Source: Cystobacterineae bacterium
GTDB taxonomy: Bacteria; Myxococcota; Myxococcia; Myxococcales; Myxococcaceae
NCBI GenBank assembly: GCA_009782175.1
Contig: WRKR01000028.1
Location: forward strand, 1-37,741
Length of the DNA stretch: 37,741 nucleotides
Reading direction: 5' to 3'
Every line of letters starts with the position of its first letter. Position 1 is the stretch's first letter. Below are positions 17,454 through 26,188 of the stretch, piece by piece. The notes below the pieces were generated by a model. That model had not been told where the DNA came from and ran no database searches. It saw nothing but the letters and a program-made list of their open reading frames with translations. Both the position numbers and the translations under genes were made by a program.

Positions 17454-18704
17454 TTAGAAGGCTTTCGCTCCAATATCGTTTCGGAAATGTTGCCCTTCAA
17501 AGCGAATTTTTTCCATGGCCGCATAGGCCATCTCCTGGGCCTTTGGCAGTGAGGAGGCTTGAGCGCAAACGCTCAGCACCCGCCCCCCTGAAACCCTCAA
17601 GCGCCCAAAGTCATTCTTCGCACCCGCCAAAAACACTTGGGCACCCAAAGCTTCTGCCTGGGCTATGCCAAAAATTTCGGCCCCCTTGCGTGGATCCGCA
17701 GGGTAGCCCTCCGCACAGGCCACAACAGCCACGCTCGCACCTGGCTTGCTTTTAAGTCGCGCTTGCCGAAGTTCCCCCTGGGCGCAGGCCAAGGCCAAAG
17801 CCAAAAAATCTTCATTCAACTGCAAGAGCAATACTTGTGCTTCAGGGTCGCCCAGTCTGCAGTTAAACTCCAATACTCTGGGCCCTTGCGGCGTCATCAT
17901 CAACCCCGCATAAAGCACGCCTTTAAAGGGCGTTCCCCTCTCTTTGAGCACATTCAAAACGGGAGGAAAAATGAGGCGACCCAACTCTTCCAACATGCTT
18001 TCTGACAATTGGGGCAAAGGGCTATAGGCTCCCATGCCTCCCGTGTTGGGGCCTTTGTCTCCATCCAGGAGGCGTTTGTGGTCTTGCGAAGCAGGCAACA
18101 ATGCAAAACGCTCTCCGTCACATATGGCCATTAAGGACATCTCCCAACCCTCCAACACCTCTTCTAACAAAAGCCTTTGCTTGCCCCCACCCAGCGCCCA
18201 CAACATGCGTACGGCGGCCTCTGCCTCTTGAGAGGTGCGGGCTACCACCACGCCTTTGCCTTGAGCCAAACCATCCATCTTCACGACGACAGAGCCCCAA
18301 CTGCGCGCGCGTGCAACCGCCAACTCCACCTGCTCAAACACCTCAAAGGAAGCGGTGGGCACACCTGCCTTCTGCATGCATTGCTTGGCAAAATGCTTGC
18401 TGCCCTCCAGTTGTGCCGCCTCTGCACTCGGCCCAAAAACAGCAATGCCTTCTTGTTGCAAAACATCCGCAACGCCTGCCACCAGCGGCGCTTCAGGGCC
18501 TATAACCACCAGTTGGACTTTCAGGCGTTTTGCCAGGCCCAGCACCTCCTGAGGGTGGGCTTCAGGTATTTCAAAGCAATGGGCAAGCCGAGCCATTCCG
18601 GGGTTGCCATTTGCAGCATAAAGTTTTTTCAGCAATGGGCTTTGGCTTAACTTCCAAGCCAAAGCATGTTCTCTAGCTCCAGAGCCCAGCAACAATATGT
18701 CCAC
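17454..18704 (-). CDS. purD: Phosphoribosylamine-glycine ligase (GARS)
   Basis: The protein has 416 residues, normal for bacterial PurD. It is an ATP-grasp enzyme making glycinamide ribonucleotide in purine synthesis. Signatures are LLLGSGAREHALAWKL at the N-terminus, KMDGLAQGKGVVVA (ATP site), QDHKR, NTGGMGAYSP and LEFNCRLGDPEAQ. The start is the GTG at 18704: it aligns with known PurD N-termini and has GGGAG seven bases upstream. The longer frame to 18731 adds nothing recognisable. It sits between the MJ0042 gene and lptF in one compact operon. Confidence 0.95.
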   Translation of the reverse strand: MDILLLGSGAREHALAWKLSQSPLLKKLYAANGNPGMARLAHCFEIPEAHPQEVLGLAKRLKVQLVVIGPEAPLVAGVADVLQQEGIAVFGPSAEAAQLEGSKHFAKQCMQKAGVPTASFEVFEQVELAVARARSWGSVVVKMDGLAQGKGVVVARTSQEAEAAVRMLWALGGGKQRLLLEEVLEGWEMSLMAICDGERFALLPASQDHKRLLDGDKGPNTGGMGAYSPLPQLSESMLEELGRLIFPPVLNVLKERGTPFKGVLYAGLMMTPQGPRVLEFNCRLGDPEAQVLLLQLNEDFLALALACAQGELRQARLKSKPGASVAVVACAEGYPADPRKGAEIFGIAQAEALGAQVFLAGAKNDFGRLRVSGGRVLSVCAQASSLPKAQEMAYAAMEKIRFEGQHFRNDIGAKAF

Positions 18705-18740
18705 GAAGAAACTCCCTCGGTTTGGAAGCACACAAACCCG

Positions 18741-19514
18741 TCAGCGCACCACAAAAATAACCAAAAACAAAAGAATGAAAAATATAACTGTCCCACAACC
18801 TATTAAAACCCAGCACAGCCAAAACCACACACCACGCCTTAAGGGAAGCGCTGCACTCACGGCGGCCTTCTGGAGGCCAAGGGCTTGAGAGGGAGCATGG
18901 GGGCCCTCAAATGCATAGGGTGGCGTATATTGAGTTGCCAAACCCTCTATTTCTTCCAATGGAGGAAGAGGGGGCTCAGCCACAACATAGGGAGTTGCCA
19001 TCTCATCTGTTGTTATGCTTTTCACCTCTTCTCGCGAAGCGGTATCCACCCTTGGAGGAGAGGGTTGTTTGGGCCTTAAGGGCAAATTTCGGCAAGACTC
19101 ACAAATTTCTAAAGCCTGATCAAACGAGTCTACAAGCACTCTCCCGCAGGACTGGCAAAAAACAACTGAAGAGCCAATAATGGTTTGTGTAGGTTGGAGC
19201 TCCCAGTCTTCCAGGGAGGACTTTTCAAATACCTGAGCTGCTGCCTCCTCTTTCAACTCGCTTCGCAAATCCGAAAAATCCAAATCCGCATCCTGCTGCT
19301 CAGGCGAAACTTCTTCAGAGGCCAGCGGGCTTGCTTCTGTGAGCAGCCCCACCTCGGCGGCACTTTCTTCTGGCCAAGGGAGGCTTTCATCCGACTTAGG
19401 CTGAATGAGCCTCACATGCTTGCAGCGCGGACATTGAACGCGCACGCTTCGCTCAGTCAGGTATTTGTCAGCGACACGAAAACGTGTCTGGCATTGTGAG
19501 CAGATGATGCGCAT
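18741..19514 (-). CDS. MJ0042-type zinc-ribbon protein with C-terminal membrane anchor
   Basis: The protein has 257 residues. Residues 1-40 form an MJ0042 zinc ribbon (CSQCQTRFRVADKYL...CPRCKHVRLIQP). An acidic linker follows, then a second pair of CxxC motifs (VFCQSCGRVL and ICESCRNLP) near the middle, a Pro-rich stretch, and one C-terminal membrane helix (VWFWLCWVLIGCGTVIFFIL). N-terminal MJ0042 domains are frequent in deltaproteobacterial regulators and gliding-related proteins; the function here is unknown. It begins 9 nt after purH and ends 36 nt before purD, so it is co-transcribed with purine genes. Confidence 0.8.
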   Translation of the reverse strand: MRIICSQCQTRFRVADKYLTERSVRVQCPRCKHVRLIQPKSDESLPWPEESAAEVGLLTEASPLASEEVSPEQQDADLDFSDLRSELKEEAAAQVFEKSSLEDWELQPTQTIIGSSVVFCQSCGRVLVDSFDQALEICESCRNLPLRPKQPSPPRVDTASREEVKSITTDEMATPYVVAEPPLPPLEEIEGLATQYTPPYAFEGPHAPSQALGLQKAAVSAALPLRRGVWFWLCWVLIGCGTVIFFILLFLVIFVVR

Positions 19515-19523
19515 AGCAAAACT

Positions 19524-21059
19524 TCAGTGTCGGAAATGCCGAACACCCGTAAACACCATGGCCAGGTTGTGCTCATCAGCCGCCGCGACTGTTTCTGAGT
19601 CCCTCAGAGAACCACCTGGTTGGACAATACAACTCGCCCCCGCCCTTGCAACCACATCTACTCCATCTCTAAAAGGGAAGAAAGCATCTGAAGCAACAGC
19701 ACAACCTTTAAGCTTTGCCCCTCCCTTTTCAGCCGCCCATTGGGCTGAATCCACGCGGCTGGTTTGGCCGCCACCAATGGCCAAGGTTTGAAAAGCATTG
19801 GCATAAACAATGGCATTGCTTTTGACATGCTTGCATACTTTCCAGGAAAACTTCAAGGCTTCCATTTCTTCCGGGGTTGGCGTGCGGCGCGTCACCACCT
19901 TCCAGTCTGCATGGGGTGCCCAAGCATCCCGGTCCATGGCAAGCAAGCCTCCAGAAATGCTGCGATAATCCACTTGCATGGGAGGGGTTTTGGCCCAAGC
20001 GCCTGTTTCCAGGAGTCGCAGGTTTTTCTTGGTTGCCAAAAGTGCCAAAGCCTCTGTGGAATAGGTGGGGGCAACCACCGCCTCTAAAAACAAGCTGCAA
20101 AGGCTTTGAGCGCAGGCCGCATCCACTTCGCGGTTTAGGGCGACAATGCCGCCGAAAGCAGAAAGCTCATCGGCCTCTTTGGCTCGTCTAAAAGCTTCTT
20201 CGAGGGTTGCACCGAGGGCAACACCGCAAGGGGTATTGTGTTTGACAATGACGGCAGCAGGCCCTTGTGGAAATTCCAAAACGGCGGACAATGCCGCATC
20301 TATGTCCAGCAGGTTGTTATAGGAGAGGGCTTTGCCTTGCAGCACTCGGCTGAAGGCGGTGCTGGGTCCATCGGGCTGAATTTTTGAGCGATAGAAGGCG
20401 GCACGCTGGTGGGGGTTTTCGCCATAGCGCAAGTTTTGGGCTCTCTCAAAAGAAAGTGCCAAGGTTTCAGGAAAGTCTTCCTCGTCGCGCTTTTGCATCC
20501 ACGTGGCAATGGCCGCATCATAAGCCGCCGTATGCTCAAAAGCCCTGCGCTGCAAATAAGCGCGTGTCGCATGGCTTAGCCGGCCTTGGTTTTCTTCCAG
20601 CTCCTTGAGCACCCGAGAGTAATCCGCAGGGTTGGTCAACACCATAACGTTTTGAGCATTCTTCGCTGCGGCGCGGATCATCGCCGGGCCGCCCACATCA
20701 ATCTGCTCAAGCACCTCCTCTGGGGGAGCGCCTTTCAAAACCGTTTCGACGAAGGGATAGAGGTTGACGGCCAACAAGGCAATGGGGCTGATGCCATGAG
20801 CGAGCATTTGGGCGCAGTCATCCTCTCGCTCTGGCCTGCCCAAAAGGCCGCCATGAATTTTGGGGTGCAGTGTTTTCACGCGGCCATGGAGAATTTCGGG
20901 GCTTTGTGTGTGCTCAGCAACGGCAACAACGGGAATTTGGGCTTTGCTCAAAGCCTCAAAAGTGCCGCCTGTAGACAAAATTTTATAGCCCAGGCGAACA
21001 AGCCTTTGGGCCAGGGGCACCACGCCTTCTTTGTTTGAAACACTCAGCAGAGCCAACAT
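19524..21059 (-). CDS. purH: Bifunctional AICAR formyltransferase / IMP cyclohydrolase
   Basis: The protein has 511 residues, full length, and catalyses the last two steps of IMP synthesis. The N-terminal MGS-like cyclohydrolase domain is seen in LLSVSNKEGVVPLAQRLVRL, ILSTGGTFEAL and GRVKTLHPKIHGGLLGR. The transformylase domain shows YGENPHQRAAF, AVIVKHNTPCGVALG (active-site Lys-His) and the C-terminal FTGVRHFRH. GGGAGA precedes the ATG. It is the first gene of the purH to glycosyltransferase run, so its promoter is probably in the 115-nt gap 21060-21174; no convincing -35/-10 pair was identified there. Confidence 0.96.
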   Translation of the reverse strand: MLALLSVSNKEGVVPLAQRLVRLGYKILSTGGTFEALSKAQIPVVAVAEHTQSPEILHGRVKTLHPKIHGGLLGRPEREDDCAQMLAHGISPIALLAVNLYPFVETVLKGAPPEEVLEQIDVGGPAMIRAAAKNAQNVMVLTNPADYSRVLKELEENQGRLSHATRAYLQRRAFEHTAAYDAAIATWMQKRDEEDFPETLALSFERAQNLRYGENPHQRAAFYRSKIQPDGPSTAFSRVLQGKALSYNNLLDIDAALSAVLEFPQGPAAVIVKHNTPCGVALGATLEEAFRRAKEADELSAFGGIVALNREVDAACAQSLCSLFLEAVVAPTYSTEALALLATKKNLRLLETGAWAKTPPMQVDYRSISGGLLAMDRDAWAPHADWKVVTRRTPTPEEMEALKFSWKVCKHVKSNAIVYANAFQTLAIGGGQTSRVDSAQWAAEKGGAKLKGCAVASDAFFPFRDGVDVVARAGASCIVQPGGSLRDSETVAAADEHNLAMVFTGVRHFRH

Positions 21060-21174
21060 GCTTTTCTCCCATGCAAAGCAATGCTCGGCATCTAGCGCGC
21101 AATTCTCCTTCGAGCAAGTGAAAGGGTGCTTTTTGAGCGTTCAGTTCACCTCTGCAGGGTTTTCACTTGAGGCA

Positions 21175-21690
21175 CTACAGGCCATCATCGGTTGCTTCTC
21201 GCAACTTGAGAAGGCCTTGTGTCTCCACCTGGCGAATGCGCTCACGCGTCAAATTCATAATTTCCCCTACTTCTTCCAGGGTAATTCCACCCTTTTCAGC
21301 CACATCCAACGCACAGGTATATTGGAGCTCCGTAATCTCCTTATCCGGAAAATTAAGCTTCACAGAGCCTGTCTCCGGGTTGACGTCCAAATAGAGGTTG
21401 TGCTTGCAGGAAACAAAAAGGCATGGACGCGGGGCATTCACACAATCCGCGCGCGTCCTTGGACGTTTGCTTTCAATCTCATGCAGCAAATCCAATTCTT
21501 CTTCATTCCACTGCCCAGCCAAGCGCTTGCGACGAAGCTCTCTGGCCATTTCTTTGCGAGACATTGTTTTAGAGCGTTTTCTTGCTTCAGGCATTTCCAG
21601 AGAATGCTCTGCTGCAAGCTCGTCTATTTTTGCTTCATTCATTGCATTCGCCTCAGAGGTATCATCTGCGCTGTTTATATATTTATCCAT
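21175..21690 (-). CDS. Sigma-region-4-like HTH regulator
   Basis: The protein has 171 residues. An acidic N-terminal region is followed by a basic segment ([17 protein letters not shown]), a Cys-containing patch ([21 protein letters not shown]) and a C-terminal HTH like sigma-70 region 4 ([31 protein letters not shown]). Proteins with this Cys patch plus region-4 HTH are, from memory, conserved in myxobacteria and relatives as sigma-factor-like DNA-binding proteins. No region 2 is present, so it is not a complete sigma factor. The start is uncertain: ATG at 21690 is chosen; ATG at 21642 has a slightly better GAGG site. The cysteines could bind metal. Confidence 0.78.
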   Translation of the reverse strand: MDKYINSADDTSEANAMNEAKIDELAAEHSLEMPEARKRSKTMSRKEMARELRRKRLAGQWNEEELDLLHEIESKRPRTRADCVNAPRPCLFVSCKHNLYLDVNPETGSVKLNFPDKEITELQYTCALDVAEKGGITLEEVGEIMNLTRERIRQVETQGLLKLREATDDGL

Positions 21691-21978
21691 CAGCTTAGGC
21701 TGCCAATAGCTCAACACTCCATACCCAGAGTTGCCGCACCTCTTAGGGAAAAAACCCTGCGCACCCAACAAAATAACTGGCAAAAGCGCGCAAGGCTTTC
21801 AATCTCTTTTTTTGACGATCATAGCATGCAAAAACCACCCCGAATGCCGATCGAAACCCACAAAAACACCTCAACAATTTTCTGTGTTTTCTGCTCAAAA
21901 AAACAGATGTACGATCGGCCTTGGCCCCAGCGGCACAAACGGCGATCGCCCTCACAAGAAAAAAGGGGAGGGAGGCCT

Positions 21979-22015
21979 AAAAAAACCCCCACACCATAGA
22001 ATAGTGTAGGGGTTT
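21979..22015 (-). terminator. Intrinsic terminator after dnaK
   Basis: On the minus strand ACCCCTACAC and GTGTGGGGGT pair with one mismatch around a 9-nt loop, followed by a run of Ts (21985-21979). It lies 20-55 nt past the dnaK stop. The rest of the 344-bp gap 21691-22034 contains no gene; it must hold the promoter of the sigma-4-like gene and has several GATCG sites, including the palindrome GGCGATCGCC at 21941-21950. Confidence 0.85.
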
Positions 22016-22034
22016 CATTTGGCAAATATTTTGC

Positions 22035-23942
22035 TCAGCTGGGTTTAAATTCCGCGTCCACCACATCTTCTTTGGGTGTTTCTATGGGCTCTGCCTGGCT
22101 GCCTGGCGCGCTTGAAGGGGCTTCGGGTTGTGCGGTTGGGGTGGCTGCAGCTTTATACATTTCTTCTGCTGCTTTATGGCCTATGGTTTCGAGTTTTTTG
22201 GCAGCCTCACCAATGGCTGCTTTATCGTTGCTTTCGCGTACTTTCTCAAACGCTTTGAGTGCTGCCTCTAACTCTTCTGCGGTGGTGTTGGAAAGCTTGT
22301 CTCTGCTCTCTTGGAGCAGCTTCTCCAGTTTATAATAGAGGTTTTCGGCGTTGTTTTTTTCTTCAACCAAAGCTCGGCGCTCTTTGTCTGCTGTTTCGTT
22401 GCTTTTGGCTTCTGTCACCATGCGCTCCACTTCATCTTTGGAGAGGCCTGAGGAGTGCGTAATGGTGACTTTGGCCTCTTTATTTGTCGCCTTGTCTTTG
22501 GCCGTCACATTCAAAATGCCGTTGGCATCAATGTCGAAGACAACTTCAATTTGCGGAACACCTCGAGGGGCAGGGGGAATTCCCGTCAATTGAAAGCGGC
22601 CCAAGGACTTGTTGTCGCTTGCCATGTCTCTCTCGCCCTGCAGAATGTGGATTTCCACCTGGCTTTGGCTGTCTGCCGCTGTGGAAAAAACTTCTGACTT
22701 GCGTGAGGGAATGGTGGTGTTGCGCTCAATAAGCCGCGTAAAAATGCCGCCCAAAGTTTCCACGCCCAGAGAGAGCGGCGTCACATCCAGGAGCAAAATG
22801 TTTTTCACCTCACCGGATAAAACTCCCGCCTGCACAGCTGCGCCCACGGCAACCACCTCGTCGGGGTTTACGGTGCGGTTGGGCTCTTTCCCAAACAGCT
22901 TGCGCACAGCTTCTTGCACCGCGGGAATGCGTGTGCTTCCGCCGACCAAAACCACTTCATTCAACTCACTCACCTCTATGCCGGCATCCTTTGCGCACTT
23001 TTTGCAAGGCTCCAAACTTCTGGCTATCAAATCCTCAATCATCGTCTCAAATTTTGCGCGAGACAACTTCACATTCAGGTGCTTGGGTCCCGAAGCATCC
23101 GCTGTGAAAAACGGCAGGTTAATATCCGTCTCCATCGTGCTTGAAAGCTCAATTTTGGCCTTCTCCGCAGCCTCCTTCAAACGCTGCAACACCATCTTGT
23201 CTTTGGAAACATCAAGGCCTGTGTCTTTTCTGAATTCAGCAATAAGCCAGTCCATAATGCGCAGGTCGATGTTGTCGCCACCCAAGTGCGTATCCCCGTT
23301 GGTGGCCAACACTTCAACCGTCCCTTCGCCTATGTCCAAAATGGAAATGTCGAAAGTCCCTCCGCCAAAGTCATAAACGGCAATTTTCTCGTTGGACTTT
23401 TTGTCTAAACCATAGGCAAGCGCGGCTGCCGTCGGCTCATTCACAATGCGGCGTACATTCAGTCCCGCAATTTCACCCGCATCCTTGGTGGCCTGACGTT
23501 GCGCATCATTATAATAAGCAGGCACCGTAATCACCGCATCCGTCACCTTCTCACCCAAATAATTTTCTGCCGCTCGCTTGAGCTTCAGCAAAACCTGCGC
23601 CGAAATTTCCGGCGCGCTGTATTGCTTCCCATCCACTTCCACCCGAGCGTCCTGGTTGGGGCCTGCCGCCACCTTATAGGGGACCAGCTTCGTCTCCTCC
23701 GCAACCTCGTCAAAACGACGTCCCATAAAACGCTTAATGGAATAAATGGTACGCTCAGGGTTGGTGATGGCTTGGTTTTTTGCAACCTGCCCCACCAAGC
23801 GCTCCTGCTCTTTGCTAAAAGCAACCACCGAGGGCGTCACGCGGTTGCCTTCCTCATTGCTCACAACTTTTGCCTCGCGACCTTCCATAACGGCCACCAC
23901 ACTGTTGGTCGTTCCAAGGTCAATTCCAATAATTTTGGCCAT
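22035..23942 (-). CDS. dnaK: Hsp70 chaperone DnaK
   Basis: The protein has 635 residues, standard length. The nucleotide-binding domain starts with [19 protein letters not shown] and contains [31 protein letters not shown] and [14 protein letters not shown]. The interdomain linker is [11 protein letters not shown]. The substrate domain follows, and the C-terminus ends in [10 protein letters not shown]. It folds nascent and stress-damaged proteins with DnaJ and GrpE, which are not adjacent here. GGAG precedes the ATG by seven bases. It appears monocistronic, with a terminator at 21979-22015 and a possible promoter and inverted repeat at 24003-24046. Confidence 0.98.
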   Translation of the reverse strand: MAKIIGIDLGTTNSVVAVMEGREAKVVSNEEGNRVTPSVVAFSKEQERLVGQVAKNQAITNPERTIYSIKRFMGRRFDEVAEETKLVPYKVAAGPNQDARVEVDGKQYSAPEISAQVLLKLKRAAENYLGEKVTDAVITVPAYYNDAQRQATKDAGEIAGLNVRRIVNEPTAAALAYGLDKKSNEKIAVYDFGGGTFDISILDIGEGTVEVLATNGDTHLGGDNIDLRIMDWLIAEFRKDTGLDVSKDKMVLQRLKEAAEKAKIELSSTMETDINLPFFTADASGPKHLNVKLSRAKFETMIEDLIARSLEPCKKCAKDAGIEVSELNEVVLVGGSTRIPAVQEAVRKLFGKEPNRTVNPDEVVAVGAAVQAGVLSGEVKNILLLDVTPLSLGVETLGGIFTRLIERNTTIPSRKSEVFSTAADSQSQVEIHILQGERDMASDNKSLGRFQLTGIPPAPRGVPQIEVVFDIDANGILNVTAKDKATNKEAKVTITHSSGLSKDEVERMVTEAKSNETADKERRALVEEKNNAENLYYKLEKLLQESRDKLSNTTAEELEAALKAFEKVRESNDKAAIGEAAKKLETIGHKAAEEMYKAAATPTAQPEAPSSAPGSQAEPIETPKEDVVDAEFKPS

Positions 23943-24002
23943 TTATGGTCTCCAAAACAAAACGGTTAACCCAGCTGTTGCTCGCCAGGTGAATTTAGAG
24001 GA

Positions 24003-24046
24003 ACCTAACCAGCGACTTGAGGCTGTCAAACCTTTCTTCGCTGGTT
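24003..24046 (-). promoter_or_regulatory. Putative dnaK promoter with a non-CIRCE inverted repeat
   Basis: Nine-base arms AACCAGCGA (24007-24015) and TCGCTGGTT (24038-24046) are perfect inverted copies separated by 22 nt. Between them lies a minus-strand TTGACA (24030-24025), and 16 nt further is TAGGTT (24008-24003), a weak -10, which overlaps the left arm. No CIRCE element (TTAGCACTC and its inverse) and no clear sigma-32 promoter was seen before dnaK. The site could control dnaK, the divergent kinase gene, or both. Confidence 0.45.
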
Positions 24047-24143
24047 TTAAAGCCCATGGAGCCTCTTTTTGTTCTTTTGTATGCCCTTTTCTTTCAAACG
24101 CCTCCAATTCTCTTCAACTTCTCCCGTTGCATTCCTCACTTCC

Positions 24144-25238
24144 ATGGCAAAAATTCCCACCCTGTCATGCGCGCCACCCCGGACGCCCCCCACTGCTTTG
24201 TCCCCAGCTGTTTTGTCCCCAGCTGTTTTATTAAATGGCAATGCACGTGGTGTCACCCCCTCCACTTTAAAATGCATTGCTCAGGCACTGCCCGAGGCCC
24301 ATGTTTCCCTCTCCCATAACTTCAGTGAAGCACATGAAATAGCAAGAAAAATCCTCACCCACTCCCATGCTCCGGTTTTGTTCGGAGGGGGTGACGGCAC
24401 CTTCATGGGCTTTCTAGAGGCCTTCCTTAAGGCTTCAAAACAACTGGGAAAACCTCTTCCTGAGCTGGGGCTTTTGCGTTTGGGCACAGGCAACGCCATT
24501 GCACGGTGGGCAGGGCAAACGCGCGGGGGGAAACACGCCCTGCTCCAGGCTTTGGCGCACATATCCGCGAAAAACAAAAGGAGTTATAAAAACTTAAACC
24601 TCGTCGAGGTGGAGGGGCGCATGGCACCTTTTGCGGGGGCGGGGCTGGACGGGAAGTTGCTCGGGGACTATGTGCGTTTTAAGGAGCGCTCTTCCCAAAA
24701 ACCATGGAAGCGAGTGGCCAGCGGAATGAAAGGCTATCTCACCTCAGCAACCTTTCAAACCATTCCCTACTATTTGAAGCACTCTACTCAAACCCACTGT
24801 CAAATACAAAACCTGGGAGAAACAGCCCACCGGGTCCACCCTGACGGAAGCCTGGGGCCCCGCCTGCCCAAGGGGGCCTTGCTTTATGAGGGAATGGCCA
24901 GCATGGTGGCTGTAGGCACCATCCCTTTCTATGGCTATGGCATCCGCATGTTTCCCTTTGCGGAGTTGCTGCCTCGCGGCATGCACTTGCGTATACTCCA
25001 TTTAAGCTCCATTCCCCGCCTGCTGCTCAACTTGTACCCCCTGTGGAAAGGCCGCTGGTTTCCTCAAGGAATGTATGACTTTGTCGTCGACAACGTCATG
25101 CTCTCCTGTGCTAAGCCCATGGCTTGCCAAGTGGGTGGAGATGCTGTGGGGGAGCGCACCCGCATGCAGCTGAAGCTTTCTGAAATTTCCATCCCCCTCA
25201 TTCATTTTGGCAACAAGGCTGCTGCGTCCACGCTTTGA
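24144..25238 (+). CDS. Diacylglycerol/lipid kinase catalytic-domain protein
   Basis: The protein has 364 residues. The DAGK catalytic domain is shown by the nucleotide loop FGGGDGTFMG and the following LLRLGTGNAIAR, preceded by VLLNGNARGV in place of the usual N-P-x-S-G. The C-terminal half has the beta-sandwich pattern of YegS/DgkB-like lipid kinases (GRMAPFAGAGLDGKLLGDY). It probably phosphorylates a membrane lipid or sphingoid-like base. The ATG at 24144 is chosen because the sequence before it, back to 24069, looks like leader; there is no good ribosome site. Near the N-terminus a 15-bp duplication encodes LSPAV twice. It is divergent from dnaK and convergent with the methyltransferase-like gene. 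Confidence 0.8.
   Translation: MAKIPTLSCAPPRTPPTALSPAVLSPAVLLNGNARGVTPSTLKCIAQALPEAHVSLSHNFSEAHEIARKILTHSHAPVLFGGGDGTFMGFLEAFLKASKQLGKPLPELGLLRLGTGNAIARWAGQTRGGKHALLQALAHISAKNKRSYKNLNLVEVEGRMAPFAGAGLDGKLLGDYVRFKERSSQKPWKRVASGMKGYLTSATFQTIPYYLKHSTQTHCQIQNLGETAHRVHPDGSLGPRLPKGALLYEGMASMVAVGTIPFYGYGIRMFPFAELLPRGMHLRILHLSSIPRLLLNLYPLWKGRWFPQGMYDFVVDNVMLSCAKPMACQVGGDAVGERTRMQLKLSEISIPLIHFGNKAAASTL
24197..24226. repeat. 15-bp perfect tandem duplication inside the lipid kinase gene
   Basis: Unit TTTGTCCCCAGCTGT occurs twice in tandem (24197-24211 and 24212-24226), giving the duplicated peptide LSPAV near the N-terminus. The copies are identical, so the duplication is probably recent. Confidence 0.85.
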
Positions 25239-25279
25239 GGGCAGCTCTAAAAACCGGCCTGGCTTAGGCCTTTGGGGCC

Positions 25280-25921
25280 TTAGGTTTCACCCTCTTCGGC
25301 CAGCAATGTCGCCGCAACAAGTGCATAGGCGGTGAGAAGCAAGTCCCTCTCGGTTATGCCCTCTTGTGCACCCAGCTCTTGGTGCAGGGCCTTGCTGCTT
25401 TGGCCCTGGGGGACAAAGGGCTGGCACTCAAAATACATGCTTTCAAAACCCAAGCCACGCAGCTCATAGAGCAACTCATTGGGCGTCCAAAGGGGCCCCT
25501 CCCACGCCTTCTCCCAAAGCTCTGAAACCTTCTGCAGGCGTACAGGCCAAGCCAACAAGAGGCTGCCTGGACAAGAAAGTTTGCTCAAAAGCTTCTTCAA
25601 CTCTTCCATGGGAATGCCGCAGACATTGCGAAGCACCAAAGCATCTATGGGGGGCCATTCCCTCAAAGCTTGCTCCCGCTCTTCCCAGAGCGCGGCCTGC
25701 GTGTTGAGCTCCAACTTGGCCGCTAAGGTTTGGCTCCGCTTCATCTGCTCAGCCGACATTTCCAGGTGAAAAAGCTTCATTCGCAAAAGCTTTGCCAACT
25801 CAAAGCTTGACAGGCTTGGGCCAAGCTCAAGCACCGTCATTCCGGGAAACCACAGCAATTCTCTGGCAAGTTGTTCTAGTTTGTTCGGCCCATCAAACCA
25901 GTCTCCCTGCTTCATAAGCAC
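25280..25921 (-). CDS. Methyltransferase-like protein (class I SAM fold, weak)
   Basis: The protein has 213 residues. The pattern GMTVLELGPSLSSFELAKLL resembles motif I of class I SAM-dependent methyltransferases, followed at the right distance by an acidic strand end (LFHLEMSAEQMKRSQTLAAK) and IDALVLRNVCGI as motif IV. The glycine-rich loop is unusual (G-P-S in place of G-x-G), so activity is uncertain. The substrate is not predictable. Starts at 25921 and 25915 are both possible. It is separated from phoH by a 19-bp tandem array. Its stop is 41 nt from the lipid kinase stop, and GC-rich inverted segments (GGCCT/AGGCC) at 25257-25280 may act as a shared terminator. Confidence 0.6.
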   Translation of the reverse strand: MLMKQGDWFDGPNKLEQLARELLWFPGMTVLELGPSLSSFELAKLLRMKLFHLEMSAEQMKRSQTLAAKLELNTQAALWEEREQALREWPPIDALVLRNVCGIPMEELKKLLSKLSCPGSLLLAWPVRLQKVSELWEKAWEGPLWTPNELLYELRGLGFESMYFECQPFVPQGQSSKALHQELGAQEGITERDLLLTAYALVAATLLAEEGET

Positions 25922-25960
25922 CTCGGCATTGTCGTCTTCATCCTATCATCCTTCTCTCAC

Positions 25961-26188
25961 CACGCAGCTGCTAGAGCAACACGCAGCTGCTAAAGCAACA
26001 CGCAGCTGCTAAAGCAACACGCAGCTGCTAAAGCAACACGCAGCTGCTAAAGCAACACGCAGCTGCTAAAGCAACACGCAGCTGCTAAAGCAACACGCAG
26101 CTGCTAAAACAACACGCAGCTGCTAAAACAACACGCAGCTGCTAAAGCAACACGCAGCTGCTAAAACAACACGCAGCTGCTAAAGCAA
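25961..26188. repeat. 19-bp tandem array, 12 units, entering the phoH stop codon
   Basis: Unit CACGCAGCTGCTAAAGCAA repeats exactly twelve times with rare G/A changes (units with AAAACAA or CTAGAGCAA). The last unit (26170-26188) contains the stop codon of the phoH-type gene. There are no spacers of differing sequence, so it is a minisatellite and not a CRISPR. The centre CAGCTG of each unit is palindromic. Confidence 0.95.

Noticed and set aside
17453-17524. lptF start at 17524
   Set aside because: It has a good ribosome site but overlaps purD by 71 nt and adds residues unlike LptF. The GTG at 17452 fits the family; the question is not fully closed.
22609-23376. A 255-codon plus-strand frame opposite dnaK
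   Set aside because: It is antisense to an unmistakable dnaK and shows no domain.
23943-24143. CIRCE or sigma-32 promoter before dnaK
   Set aside because: Neither the CIRCE arms nor a CTTGAA/CCCCAT pair with suitable spacing was found.
25961-26188. Possible CRISPR array
   Set aside because: The 19-bp units follow one another with no variable spacers, and no cas genes are present.
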